A DNA stretch of 64,000 nt from Strigops habroptila (lineage: Eukaryota; Chordata; Aves; Psittaciformes; Psittacidae): positions 41,150,510-41,214,509 of the forward strand of contig NC_044302.2 in assembly GCF_004027225.2 (NCBI RefSeq). The letters run 5' to 3'. This document shows, piece by piece, positions 12,875-26,295 of the stretch. Under the pieces are notes generated by a model that searched no databases, was not told the origin of the DNA, and worked only from the letters and a program-made list of their open reading frames with translations. Positions within the stretch are counted from its first letter, which is position 1, and each line of letters starts with the position of its first letter. The position numbers and the translations under genes are program-made.

Positions 12875-13685
12875 TATAGGAATTGCCAGAGTGGGTCAGA
12901 ACTTCCAGCCTAATACATTTCTCTAAGAAGGTCAAAAGTGATTTCCCAAAAAAGTGCCTTCAGAGAAAAGCAAGGATATGGTTAGACTTCTCCTAAATTC
13001 TCTCTTGCTTCCCAGAATTTACAGCTTGTCGGACTCCTGAGCCAGAGCTCATTTTTTACATCTTCAGAAGACTTCAGATATTTGTCTTCCAGTAGCTAGT
13101 TCAATTTTCATTTGACCCTGTGTGAAATGTTAGGTTTCACAGCATCCTGTTGTGAAGAATTTCCACCATTTAATTACCTATTTTGTGTGTAAGATCCACC
13201 TCCTCTGATTGTCCTGATTTGTCCTGATTCCTGTTCTAAATCTACAACCTTTTTTGAGAGCAAAAAACTATAGGATCCACCATAGATTTATAAAGAAGTA
13301 AAATTCTATTCTCTGTATTCTTTCCTAGTTCTTTCCTAATAATTCCCAATAGTGAGCATGCTTTTTTGACCACTAACCTGACATTGTCATGAAACTGTCT
13401 ATTATAAACTCAAGATCTCATTCCTGACTCATTACATTCAGCTCACAGACCATATATTTTATATTTTCCCCATGAATTCATGGGGGAAGGGAGAGCAAGG
13501 CAAGGTCCTGCGTACATCAGTCTGTATTTATCTCATTAAACTTAATCTGCCATTTTAATCCCCAAGTACAAAGTCCCGTAAAGTTCTTCTGCAGTTCTGC
13601 ACAGGTAGCTCCACCACTACTACCCTCAGCAACCTGGTTTTGTCAGCACACTTTGTCACCTCTCTGTTCACCCTTATCAAATCAA
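12875..13685 (-). mobile_element. Ancient CR1-type LINE relic (antisense)
   Basis: The + strand shows, in the right order, many scattered matches to the complement of a CR1-class LINE of the kind abundant in turtles and crocodilians. They include GAATTGCCAGAGTGGGTCAGA at the start, a block at 13145-13180 (GTGAAGAATTTCCACC), a block at 13280-13385 (CATAGATTTATA, AATAATTCCCAATAGTGAGC, CTTTTTTGACC), a block near 13405-13430 (CAAGATCTCATTCCTGA), and a block at 13535-13680 (AATCTGCCATTTTAATCCCC, GTAAAGTTCTTCTGCAG, CACTTTGTCACCTCTCTGTT). The last blocks correspond to the C-terminal end of the reverse transcriptase read on the - strand. Divergence is very high and there is no open frame, so this is a fossil copy. 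The subfamily cannot be named by eye. Confidence 0.78.
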
Positions 13686-16600
13686 AAAAGTTTCCTAGGT
13701 CTGTGGCAGTCAATTGCCATGCGCATCTGCACATCCATGCAGTAACAGGAGAAAAGCTACAGAGACAGAGCTAGGGAGAAGAACAGTGGAACAGCCACAA
13801 GTTTGAATTACTTGCTCATGCATTCGAGTCTAGATTGCAGGAGGCTGATGAGGAAAACAGGAGACAAAATCAATCTTTTGGAGAAAGTAATCTCTGAAGC
13901 ATGGTCCTGTTCATAAAGTAAAATTCCTGCAAGGCACATAAGCTGACTATGTTTTAATGGAGTGCAGACTTTAATCCAGTTTAACTAAGTCACACTTACA
14001 TGAATTTAGAACCCCTCTAGCAGGCTTAAGGGAAGACATATATCACAAAGTAGCCTGTTTGTTATTACTTTCATAGCAGAGCTTTTATAGTGGATTACAG
14101 GTGTTGCTACCATGTGTACTTGTCCAGGGTGCATGAGAAATGTGACACCTCAACACACTGCATTGTTACTAGAAATAGCAAATGAACCCATAGCAGTCTT
14201 CCAGCACGCTTTATTGTGACAGGAGAAAGAAAGATTCTCCCAATTCCTCATTACTCTTTTATTTATTTACATGCCAATTTATTAACAGACAGGCAGTGCT
14301 CAAAAATGCTGTTGAGTTTATCACATTCAAACCCTCCTTGTAGCAAACTTGGCCTATCTTGTAAGCTGTGTGTCTTGGGTCAATAAATTCTGACACTGCT
14401 GGACGTATGGAAACCAGGAAGATCCGTACCAGACAGAGCTAACGCATGGCTCTTTGTGCCTCCCAGAGTCAGCACATGTGAACAGAATTAGATAAATGGC
14501 ATAGAAGATACATGAGCTAAGAAATTCCCAAGCTAAATAAAAGTAGACTTAACACAGAAATAGCACTGTAAAAATGCCTTTGGAAGCAGTGAATAACACG
14601 CAACCTGGGGATAACAGAACATGAGGATAGCTGTGGAGGGACGTAAGCAGAAACGGTGATGGCCTGGGTTGATCAGTTTGCACCATGGCCATTTCTAGCA
14701 CAACCCCAAAGTTGTGGGGCTCCCAACTTCCCTCCAAGGTAGAGTAAAAGACTCCAGGGCTACCTAAACTGTTGAGTAACTGCTCCAGGATAATGTTGGT
14801 TTCTGCACACTGATGCAACCTTTCCCTGGCAGCCTGTGGGCTGTATACATTCTGTACTGCCTCTGCATGCCTGCCATACCAGCTCGTTCTGTTTTCATAT
14901 TTTCAGATGGCATCTGATGTGTGGCCTGCCAAAGACTCATGAAAGATTAATCTGGCCTTCAGCAAAGGACATAACCTTACATTAGTCATTCTTCTCAGAT
15001 TTTTTCCATCTGTAGTTTTTGCCCCAAAATAACAACATAATTGAAATGCAAATAGATAAGACAAGAATTAGTAAAAATACCTATCTTCTTTTAGTTCTCT
15101 GAATTTCCAAATTAATGCAAGAACACTGTGTGACTCAGGAAATGACCAGTGACTTTTGATCAGCATGTGTAATGACACTGTATGTCCAATGAAAATTAAG
15201 AAGCCACTTCTTGAGGCCACTTTACTTTGCTGCTGGCTGACTGGTTTTAAGTCAACAGCACAGTTGTGCACTCTGTGCTACCAAATGCAGTTTAGCATCT
15301 AAGCGATGGTAGCAGATAAAATAGCTTCACTGGAATATGTTCATGAGCAGATTGTCAAAACCTATTCTTAAACTGCCAGAGCTTTTGTTAACCTTTGTGG
15401 ATTTTCTGGTAGAAAGTTGCAGGTTGTCGGGAGATGCTCAGTGAGGCAAAATTTGAGGGAGCTTCTCTAAACACAGTGGTCTTGGGGGAGATGAGGAATG
15501 ACAGGTGACTATATGAAATGCCTGGGAGGAATGCTGCCCTCTCTGTCCCCTCCTATAGTATGCCCATTGTTAATAAAAGCTGTCTTTCTTTTGTTGGTGT
15601 TCATTGTGGAGAGAAATGTGCTAATTATTTACTGGTGAAAATGAGATGGCAGTAATAAGCAATGGAACACAGTGTTGTTTTTCATTTTACATTGATGCCC
15701 CTCTACAGAGGCATGCATTTCTCACATTAATCTTCTCAAAGCCTTTATTGTCCTGGCTTCCTGTTACGCATCAAGCTGGTGATGGCAGCCCCATGAAATC
15801 CCATTAGCATACTGAGAGCAGTGTATTACAGTACCAGGCAATAGAATAAATGCAGAACAATAAGTATAATAGGGAATGCATTACCCCAAAATGAAACAGC
15901 AGCTCTGTACTGAGCGCCAGTTCTGTGAAGGTGTGTTCTCTGCTGCTTGAAAACAAATAAACAGCATTTTCAGGGTTCAGTTTCACTGTCAAGTAAAATC
16001 TGTCTAGTTTGAGCCAAGTTAAACAGAGATACAGGAGGAGCTGCATGCCCAGGTGCAACTCTCTGTCTCCCTGTTCATGGACTCTAATTTTAATCTCTTT
16101 GTAAGAATGACTTTCAGGCATAAAAAGCTTCCTATTTTTTGATCTACAGATATAACTGGACTCTGCAAACAGCTGAACCTATTTTAGAGTCTTACTCTTT
16201 GCTTTGCTATGCTGGCATCAACGGCAGTACATAATGATCACCTTCAGAAGAGAGGCTGCAGGGTTGATTTTTAGTGTTGTTTCTTGTGAAGCCTGGGCTA
16301 GAAGGGAAGTTGCCAGTTTGTAGCTAGGCAAGCAGCAGCCTGCTATGGATGAGTAGGAAGACAGCTAGATCACCAACATATGCATCAGTAATGTTGTCAG
16401 CTCCCAGGGGCAGGCCTGTATGTGTCCTCTCCTTAGGTGGTCATAATGGTCTTGAAGTAAAGTACATACAGTAGGCAACTGGAAGCTACCTTTGGAAAAG
16501 AGTGCAAAACCAGCCAAGATGAGAAACAATCCTGCAGAGGAATTAATGTTTACTTTTTCTTTGGACAGAGATTGTAAAAGCCTCTTCAAAAAAGTAGATT

Positions 16601-17181
16601 CCCACTGTCTGTCAAACACTGGTGTGTTCAGAGGTGGAAAAGTAGCTGTGTTTTTCCAGAATGAAAAGGATGATTAGTTTGAAAGGCTTTTAAGAAAAAC
16701 TGTCAATCATTTTAAAAGAGCAAATCAGACTAGGTATTGGCATATTGTTTCTGATGACAAATCGCTTTCTAGTTTTAAATATAGGTCATAATTCTAAAAG
16801 TGGAAACAGTAAGTTTGGTTTTTTTCATTAATGCGAGATGCAGAGTTTCTGTGTTAGTAACTTAAGATGATATAAAGACATGGAATATAATTTTCTCTCC
16901 AAAAGAGTTTAATTTCTAAGAGGGGCTGTGGCTTGGCAAGCAGGTCCAAGAGGTCTCTTAGACCAACATATCTCCAGTGAGCTCTGCGTCCTCTTACTGA
17001 GCATGACCTTGCAAAACTGGAGCAAAATTTGAAATGAGAACTTTTCTATTAAGATTTGTACTAGGCCAAACATTTGCAAGTTTTGTTGTTTAGCTGAATA
17101 CAGATGAAATACATTGTCATAGGACTTAGTTAATGTTGTTTGGTATATTTTCCTGTCATCCCATGTGTAAAATTCAAATGT
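13686..17181. other. Non-coding stretch, no gene seen
   Basis: Nothing recognisable apart from scattered short A/T runs. The CR1 likeness fades after about 13685. Open frames (for example about 105 codons on the - strand near 15804-16121) show no domain or splice context. Confidence 0.55.
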
Positions 17182-17328
17182 TAAATAAATAAATAAATAC
17201 ATACATACACATATACATAAATAAATAATACCAAAAAAACCCCAAACAAACCCAAAAACAAACAAACAAAAAAAACCCCACACAAACAAATAAACAAAAA
17301 AAACCCCACACACAAACCAACCCAAACC
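17182..17328. repeat. A-rich low-complexity block with (AAAT)n, (CATA)n and (CAAA)n
   Basis: An (AAAT)n run (17182-17199), a (CATA)-like run (to about 17218) and an A/C-rich tract reach to about 17328. The complementary strand gives a Phe/Gly/Cys-rich open frame (16909-17355) that is purely an effect of this composition. Confidence 0.9.
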
Positions 17329-17914
17329 TGGCTGCAAATACAAGAAAACAGGCAATGTTGTGTCACACTTTTAAGTTTTATCTTTCCAGATATGCTTTGA
17401 CATAAGAAAAACAAGTAAAATCTTCATGAATTAGTCCAAAAATGATGATGAGGGAGGAGCGTAAAACCTGAACATCTTTAGAAGCTTAAAGAAATGTTCC
17501 ATTCAGGAGTTCAGACTGAGGCTGGTTGAAGGTATGAAGGTAAGACATGCAAGTGAGAGCTGAAACATGGAAAAGCATCTAGTCTGTGCTAGTTTCATTT
17601 AAGGTTTCAGGCTGCTCCACCTTGTCCCAGAAGAATGACAGTTGCGTAATAAGCATGTCAAATAGTGGATACAGACCTTGTTATGTGAGCATGCAGGGAC
17701 TTACTAGTATTTCCCATCTTAACATATCAAAGAAGATGCCCACATAGGTTTTGTATAGAAAGACAGAACCTAGAAAGGGCCATTTTGATCATCAAGTATA
17801 GATAAGCATACAAGAGATTTTTAAATCACATAGGTCCATAAGATCGCTACTTCACCTTTCCCTGCATACCAAAGAAAAATGCCAAAGAAAAATTTCTTTC
17901 ACCTTAAAATAACC

Positions 17915-17976
17915 TTTTTCATTTGTTATACTGAAGGAGGTCCTGAAGGAGGCCCTTCAGTATAACAGATGAAAAA
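17915..17976. repeat. Near-perfect hairpin: 23-bp arms, 16-nt loop
   Basis: Arm 1 (17915-17937) begins TTTTTCATTTGTTATACTGA. Arm 2 (17954-17976) is its reverse complement except for one position, where a T faces a G and can still wobble pair. The 16-nt loop contains a partial copy of the stem-edge sequence (TCCTGAAGGAGG). The whole fold is 62 nt, the size of a pre-miRNA hairpin. It equally fits a quasi-palindrome made by template switching. Confidence 0.85.
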
Positions 17977-19680
17977 TAAGGCTGAACTACAGGAAGGGAG
18001 AATGAGAGCTCAACAGTGTTGCTGCTATAGGCTACTCAAGAATCCATAAAACCCCACTTGCTCAGCGCCACATGTGTTCAGGAAGGTTCAAGAAGAGCCA
18101 TCCTTGCAAACACATTTTCTGTCCCTAACTCCAGAATAAATGTTCAAGAATTCTTAAATATAGAAAACTACAAGACAGGAAACTTCAGCATCTTTCCTGA
18201 TAACTCCTTAACCAAGGAATAATAATGTTTTTCAAAGAAAACCTCAAGTAGTTCATCAAATATAGAGGTGCTTGTATGTCTACCCAGAGGGTGAGAGAGA
18301 ATGTGCTAAAAATATCATAGCTAAAGGGCAATTAATAGCACAGCTTCTGAAATTACTACCATTAATTATGTAATTGTTTCTCTCTGTATAATACCGTATG
18401 CATGCCTTACATATTATGGATGCCTATGAAACAGAAACTATTTCATGTTCACCTAACTGTTCCAAACTAATGCCCTCAGAAGATCCTCCTTACACACCTT
18501 TGAAGTTGTTTCTGATTCATTCCAGGAAGTGCACAAGCAATGCAAGATTTTGGGTGAAGTTATTCATCCCTTAGCTACGTGGAAGTTCCCCTTTGCCACA
18601 GTGTGTTCATGGTTTCTAAATTGTGGTCATTATGAGATGAGTCCTTCAAACATACACATGCATGTGAAGAGAGAGAGGGATTTTTTCACACTAGTCTCCT
18701 AATATTCAGTAGTAATGAATCACATAGAGAGCTGGTTCTGAAAATTCAATTTCAGTTTAAACTGTCCTCAGAAGTTGAGCGATCCTCAATGTTTCAGTTT
18801 CTCCCTTTTAAATTTTTAAAATATGCATAAAAATAAAATTACTAATATGATACATGCCGTTTAGTGTTAGAAACCCATTAACAAATATTTTAGTAATTTA
18901 CATTTATTTCTATACCCCTGTAAGAAAACCTTATTACAACAGTAATCCACTCTGTAATACCTTCTGCTAGTGCTAAAAGCAAATTGCATGAAAATCACCT
19001 CAAAGGTGTGTCTGAGCATAACTTGCTATAAGCATGAGCATAGTAATTTTTATGACAGTCTGAGCTTCATTTATAAATGGCCCATAGAAGCTGTCCAACA
19101 ATTAAGCCATTACTGTCCTGAAATGGATGTGATATTCCAAAGCTTCACCTTTTAGTTCCATGTAGTCTTCCTTCTCCTTCAGACCTAATAACAATATGAA
19201 ATTATCTAATCCTCTTTGGAAAAAAGCCATAAAATAGTCTGCAAGTGATGTTGTTGGCTGCAGGCACTGAGGAAATTCCATGCATTTGCCTAAGTGCCTC
19301 CTAGTATCCTGGTCAGATCATGGATCTGCAGTGTAAAGCCCTATTGTACAAAATGCCTCCTGTCTCACAGATCATAAGCCAGGACCCAGAAAAGCCTTTA
19401 GGGATCTAAGACAGGCTTTAGCTGCATAAATACAAATTGCAGTCCTCAGAAACATCACTCTGCTGTTGCCTAAATATGGAAAGTTTTCAGCACTTTCCCA
19501 AAATGACTGGGAAGCCCTGGCAGTACAGTACCCACAGCACACTTCTGTCTCATATGCAATCCACATGGAGTCCCACAGTCCATATCTGTTGCTGCTGAGT
19601 GGCGCAATACAACCCACACTGTGAAAGCGCATCTTCCAGATGGGGTCCTGCAGAAGGCATGGTCTCTGCCTTGCCCAAGC

Positions 19681-19733
19681 AAGGAAGGAAGGAAGGAAGG
19701 AAGGAAGGGAAGAAGGAAGGAAAAGAAAGAAGG
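19681..19733. repeat. (GGAA)n microsatellite
   Basis: About seven perfect GGAA/AAGG units and then a degenerate purine run. GGAA is also the core ETS-factor site, so arrays like this can bind ETS proteins; that is general knowledge and not shown here. Confidence 0.93.
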
Positions 19734-22700
19734 GTCTCTTAAAGGAGAACCAGGTGATTCCCAGCGTTAGTTACTTTTTTCCTTCTCATTTCTTTGTGTC
19801 CTGTTTTTTCTAATTTCACTCAAAGCAAACAGAAAAATATTGCCGAAGATAAAAGTTCTTAGTGTAGTTACAGTTTCAGAAATTTACAGGCCTGTTTCTC
19901 ACCCAGAGATGTTCAGGCAAGTTGGATTAAGCTTTGAAATGAAACATAAAGCTCTACTAAAGCTCTACTAAAGACCTGTGCCAAGCCATTACCACTAGCA
20001 ATACTATCAGTATTGTACTAACATGCCAGAGTTGTTCACCCTGACATTACACCAGCTAATCTCCCCGTGGTTCTGCTGCCCTGCCTTCACCTAATAGTCA
20101 CTAAACCCCTCTGCGAGATCTGTATAGATCCCCAATAAGATGTACATTTGCCTAGAGGTCTCCCAGCCATTTATTACTCCCATTCCACATTCCCCGGAAG
20201 CGTAACTCTGGAATCACCCCTTTATTCCCAGGAACGTATCAAAATAATGTAAGTCTAGGCTGCACGATACTTTTTAAGGAAAAGCCACAGTCCAAGATAA
20301 CACTAGAAAAAATGCTGTCGTTCCTATTCCTTGCTTTGTCTTGTCTTGTTACTGCACTCTGATCTTGCAGAGAGACCTCTAGCAGATCTAGTGAGGGAAG
20401 CAGAGGAAGGTGATTAAGATTCCCCTTCACTGCGTTTAAAAAAACCAGGTCGCTTCATTACAAGTTTCTCAGGGGAACAATCAGACCCCCATTGTAAATG
20501 AATTATGGTTTCTAAGATACCTAAGTGTTTTGGATAGTGATCCCAAGTAATTAGAAGAAATATACAGCATGTAAGTAAGGCTAATGATTTCATCAGGCGC
20601 TTTGTTGAAAAACAAGGCTCTGTGATTTTTTTTTTTCTCTCTGGGCTTTAGAAAAATGAAAAATACAAGAAAAAATTATTTTTTTTTTACTTTTAATTCC
20701 ATTCAACTTTCTTTTAACTGAACAGGGAAGAGAGACATAAGGGCCCTATAAAACTCAGTCTTATTAGTTCAACTGCTACAGTGAAATATTTTGCATTTCA
20801 GTGAAAAATGACAACACTAAAAATGCTTGTTAAAGGAATTAAGTCTCATATGTCTTTCAATTAACAGCATTTTTAGCTAAGGCAGCATTTACACTGAAAT
20901 TTTTTATCTTCATTGTTCAGTTGTTAGCAGCCTTTACTGGGTCTTAAGCTTTCCACAAATTTCTGGGGTTTTTTCTATTTTTAGGAATATATAGGAAATC
21001 AAAACACCAGGCTTTGTGAAAAAACAAAATATATTAATATTTTTGAGTATTTAAATCATATGAAATGTTCTAGGAAAGGTAGACAAGATGTTTCATTTTA
21101 TTTCTAGAACTATTCTTAATGATCCTACATATTTAATCTGAGGAAGGCATTACAAATAATCCTTAGACACAGTATACTAGGTAGTTTAATTTTTTATATA
21201 TTCATACTTTGTCTGAAAGTAAAATCAAGTGATCTGTCTTACTTTCAACTCAGCAGATTAAAATAATCTCTTAGGGTCCTACAGAGAAAGAATTTACAAA
21301 TACTTCATTAAGCATATTTATATAAAGCTTCACTACCAGCACCTCTGCATCTACAATGCAGCATCTTTCCACAGCTCAGTTTGGGAGTTTTATTCTCTCT
21401 TCATCCAACAGTGGTATCCTCAAAAATAATGAATGTTCCAGTTAGAGCTCCCACAGTTCCTTCAGAATACCGCAAGGACTCTATTGCTAATTGAAGAAAT
21501 AAATAACATGTGTCTTCATTTCAGCAGCCTTTATTTATTTTATGGACATTTTTCATCAACTTTCAGACATTTTCTGTTTGAAATTCTACATTATTTAATG
21601 TTTCCCATCTGGAATGTTAATACTCGGCATTAAGAAAAGGAAGTCAAAAGGAAGAAAAAAAAAAAGTAACAACATTTCTTTGCCTCCCCTGTCAGTAGTA
21701 CCAATTAGCTACATGAATTTTCCATCTGCTTTCACTAAAGAATACGTGAACAGCTGCATCCTACAGGAAGACAACCTGATGTAGCCAACAGAAACTGTCA
21801 AGCACCTGGTCATTTCCTGTCACTTCCTTCACTCCTGCTGTAGATACCAAATCACACAGGCTTTGTCTGCTAACTTTGAACAAACTCTACTAAAAATAAA
21901 TGCTGCTCTTCTGCTTTCTCTTAGTGAAATCTCTTGCCTTGGGTTTATGTTTTGCTTTATGTGCACTGGATTGAATAGCATAATGCCATGTGTGGAAATT
22001 GATGGCCTCACTGTCTCCAACACAATAAGTACACCAGAGTAATGCTGCAGCTAAAAGAGAAACCACTGATTTTTTTTGACATGGTCTAACTCTGCTGTTA
22101 ATTGGTAATATATATGGTGTTGGGGTGTTGCCTCTAATCTGTTTATTTGCTTAAAGGAAATACTACTTCACCCTTATGTGTCACAGTATATTATGCAAAA
22201 TTTCTCATTCTTCAAGTTTAAAAGACATACTATTTTCTACCCTCCTCCTCCCCACCATCCCACACCCTAAAGAAAGAAAGAGAGATTCATAGATATTAGA
22301 GCATACATAACTTCAAAATGTCTGGCTAACTGACTTACACAACTGAAAATACTGAAGTTTTCAGATACTTTGCATGAAGCACAAAGTTTCTTGAAAGATA
22401 TCCAGACCTTTTGCAGCTATCTCCTGCTGAAAATTTTGAGACAATACCTTTCTCCTTGGTCACTGTTGAAGCAATCTTCTTACTCGCATGGTATTGTTCA
22501 GCTCTCTGGCTGAATCAGTGGAAGGCTTATAAAGAGGTAAGACCATCTGTGGTGTTAAGCTGAGAGTGAGAATGCTTTCTGGAACTGTCAGGGAAATTAG
22601 GAGATTTCTAATCTTTTTAAACTGAAGGATTGTGAACTCTATAATTTTGACCTTGCTTGTGAAATAACCAATTTTAAAAGAAACAGATCATTTTGAAAGT

Positions 22701-25700
22701 ACTAGTAGTTTTCAGAATGTAAACTTATTCTCAACATCTTCACAAACAGCAACTGAAAGTCATAACTTCATATACAGTTTGAGGTGTGACGCGTATGTAT
22801 TCATGTAATTTCAGTGCTACATCTCTGGTCAGCGGGTTTTACTTGACCGTAAAAACTGCCCTATAGAATGCCTGTTATTATATTTGGTGGTACCATGGCT
22901 GCGATCTGCAGAGCTGTGAATGCAACACTGTCTTTTCCATATTACTCTGGTTTTTAGACTCTATATTCCTTCTAGTTCCAAACGCGCAATAAATTGCCTT
23001 TCTCCTCAGTTTCCACAGCAATCATCTTCAAAAACAACTGCTGCAAATGAGATTTCATATGGTACATGCATGCATGCACTATGATAGCGAAGTCAGGTAC
23101 ATGCCAAGAAGTAGGGAGGATGCTTGAGCAAGGCTACTCTTGTGCTCTCTATGGGAAAGACTTGTTCTGTGTTGCCTTCCCTGGTCTTCAGCAAACAAGC
23201 TCACAGAGAAAGCAGCTAGCAGGGAAGCAAATATCCGTATGGGAGCCTTGGCAGACTCAGAGGGATGGTCTTATATGAGTTATGCTGGCATAACCGCATC
23301 TTTGTAACCTAGTATTTCTGTTAGGTCAGCTCACCTCACCTGTGAGTCACAGCAACAACAGCCTCTTTGCATCATTTGACTGGAAAGACAGGTTTTCTGC
23401 CACAAGTGCATTGTTGTTCCTCATTTCTACACAAACATTTGTGAACCTCCTGCATTATTAGCAGAGGGAATTGAAATACAGGGACCAGAGCTTTAAACAC
23501 CAAGTGTCTTAGCTAATTGCAGGTGTTCATCTTGTGAAACACACAGCAGAAGTGTTTTGTGACACTTCCTAAACTCTGGGTGAACCATTTCATCTCACTC
23601 CTGTGTCCACACCTGTCCCCGCAGTGCCTGCCCCCTGTTTTTTAACTTTTACATTTGACAACCAAGCCATTTTTTTGATCACAGCCCAAGAAGCTAAAAA
23701 TAATTATTCGGACTCTTTGATTTACAATCTCATAAGTAAAACTGAAGAGGGATCTTGAAATGGGAAATGCATATGATTGGCATTCAGCAAACCAAAGTTG
23801 TGATGGTGATTATTAAAATCCAGAGCTCACAAGACCCCTCACATATAAAAGAGAGTTCTTTATAAGTTCTTTTATGGTACCTTCTTCTAGTACTCACAAT
23901 ACACAAATATCTTTATCTACGAAAAAGCAATGACTTTTTAGTATAAATATCTCTACTTTTAAAGATAGTATCTGAAGCTAAAACTTTTTTTAAGACATAT
24001 TTAGATACTTTAGATAACGCCTGTTCATGAAGAAAATGACTAATTTTTGGATCTTGAATTATTAGGTTATCATGTTATGAGAGATTTTTTTAATCACAAT
24101 GTAGAGGTATATTTTACGAGTATTTTCTTTCTTCAGAATGCATTCTGCTGAGGATGGATCTCTGTTCTGTTTTTCTTTTGTAGGCAATTACCCCTGACAA
24201 TAGCATATCCTGACAAAATTGCACTTTAGATCTGAGAACTGAAAATCATAGTAGGAGATTCTATAATTAGCTTTCAGAGATAAAATAAAATATCCATAAA
24301 TCAGAGATTAAGCTGCAGCAGATATTCTTCTTCATTATTGGAGCTATTTGTGCAAGGCTTATTCTTAACTCCTATTCTACACCTGCCACACTTGCTCTAG
24401 CTGTATACAAGCTTAAGTTTCAAAAGATTTATAATAGGTGTGCCCTTGTCTATAAAACCAGATCCAGATATTCAGCTTTGAAAATCTGCACCTATTCAGT
24501 AAGTACCCAGCTCTAGCTTATCCTCCATAAACACAACCCAATCACCTAGACATTATTAGTCTCCTGTAACAGTGCGACTCCCTTTTTGAGACTCTTTTAT
24601 GATGACAAAAATCTCTGATAAGGGCTCCTAGTACATCAAGCTTTATCATTATCACCACTGCTATTACAGTATCACTCTACCACACACAAATAAACCTGCT
24701 CTGAAAATTGTTTTAGATTGCACAAAATATCCATTAGACAGACACATGCAGTATGTCATATATCTACATTGGTTAGCAAGAAAGGATGGGGTGTCATGGC
24801 AAATGAAGCCCATTTTTTTGGATGAGGGTCTGTCCCATTGAATCATTTGTGTTTTCCTGATTGACTCACTGGATGAACCAAATGCTGCAAAGCAGAGAAT
24901 TATGTCAGATAACAACCATGAATAATAATTCAGTTAAAAACTGAAATAGAGACAAGGTGTATTACCCTGTACTGCTTTATTCAGAAAGCAGAAGCCTTGT
25001 CAACCTGTGACGTAAATTTATTTTTATTTCTTTTGATTTAAAAGCCCACTCATTTTGCAGTCTTAATTTCTGCACATTTTGTCATGTAGGAAAGATTCAT
25101 AACATCAAACATCAATCAGTGTATGTATCTAGATACAAGGCAAATATCTTTAATTCTAAAATGGCCACTATACAAATATATACACAAATATATAGCATCA
25201 GTCACCAATTGCTTTGGTGTTTCACATCAAGTGTAGGGCTCTCCTGGCTAGGTGCTGTACTAAAAGGGAAATATTTAATGCCTTTCATACTAAACAGAAT
25301 GCCTTTCATTTAATCCACATGGTTACTGACAGGCTTAAGGCTAGATTCAGCAATAACGCACCCTCAAGGAGAGATAAGAGGCGCTGTAATGGAAGGTTGT
25401 GTATTTGTGCAGCCAGCGATGTACCATATGCTATCTACTGGTATGGTATGCAACATTTATGCAACATTTATCCCCTTTAGTCACCATGGAGCACGAGAGA
25501 GAGAAGGTGAGCAGGAGAAAGAGAGAGCAAAGGAGTGAGAATAAGAGGGAGAGGAGGAAGAAAAGGAGGCGATGGTGGTTGTTCGAAGTGCAGGAGGAGT
25601 GATGGGTGAGGAGGAAAAAAGCAACTTACTAGTAGCAGTCAGTTATCAGGAGCTCTACTGGGGACACAGAAAGTATAGCTTGAAGGCATTGGTGTGAAAA

Positions 25701-26258
25701 CCATTGGCTGTGGTGTCAGTTTTGATGTGGTTCTGTCTCTAGCTGCTACTGTAGTTGCTCGTGCTGCTCACATCTATCACTCCCACAAGCCTGAAGAAGG
25801 CAAGCTTGCAGTACCATTGGCTAGGTGTAAAAAATAGCCAGAGAACCAGTGGGCTGAGAAGGGGAAAGAAATTCTTGCCTGTGAGGACATGCTGAGCCTG
25901 TCCCGCTAGCAACGCCATCATTTAAATCACAGTTTAAGCCTCCCAAACACCCCAGCAGTAATGTGCTGCACTGTGCTGTACTGGTGCTGTGCAGGGAGTT
26001 ATAGTTTATTGTCTATACAGGTTTGTGACAGAAATTGTGCCAGAAAGTGCACAATTTTGGATGGGATAATTTGTGTTAGTTCTGTGAGTAAAGCTTTATA
26101 CTGGAGACTTCACAGTTTTATCATATAGATTTCTTAAGGAAGAAGCTGTAAAGATGGCACTCAGTGACTAATTTCAAACACCGTAAGCCAAGAGAAAGTG
26201 AAAAGATATTCAGTGGAAGTCAAACACATTCATGTCAATCAACCAGCAATATCTTATT

Positions 26259-26295
26259 GTTTATTCTAGATTAATTGCTTTCATCTAGAATAAAC
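26259..26295. repeat. Perfect 13-bp inverted repeat, 11-nt loop
   Basis: GTTTATTCTAGAT (26259-26271) pairs perfectly with ATCTAGAATAAAC (26283-26295). The loop is TAATTGCTTTC and holds a TAATTG homeodomain-type core. The arms can extend by a T-G wobble pair and a T-A pair on the outside. Confidence 0.88.

Noticed and set aside
16909-17355. 148-codon - strand frame rich in Phe, Val, Gly, Cys
   Set aside because: It is the complement of an A-rich simple repeat.
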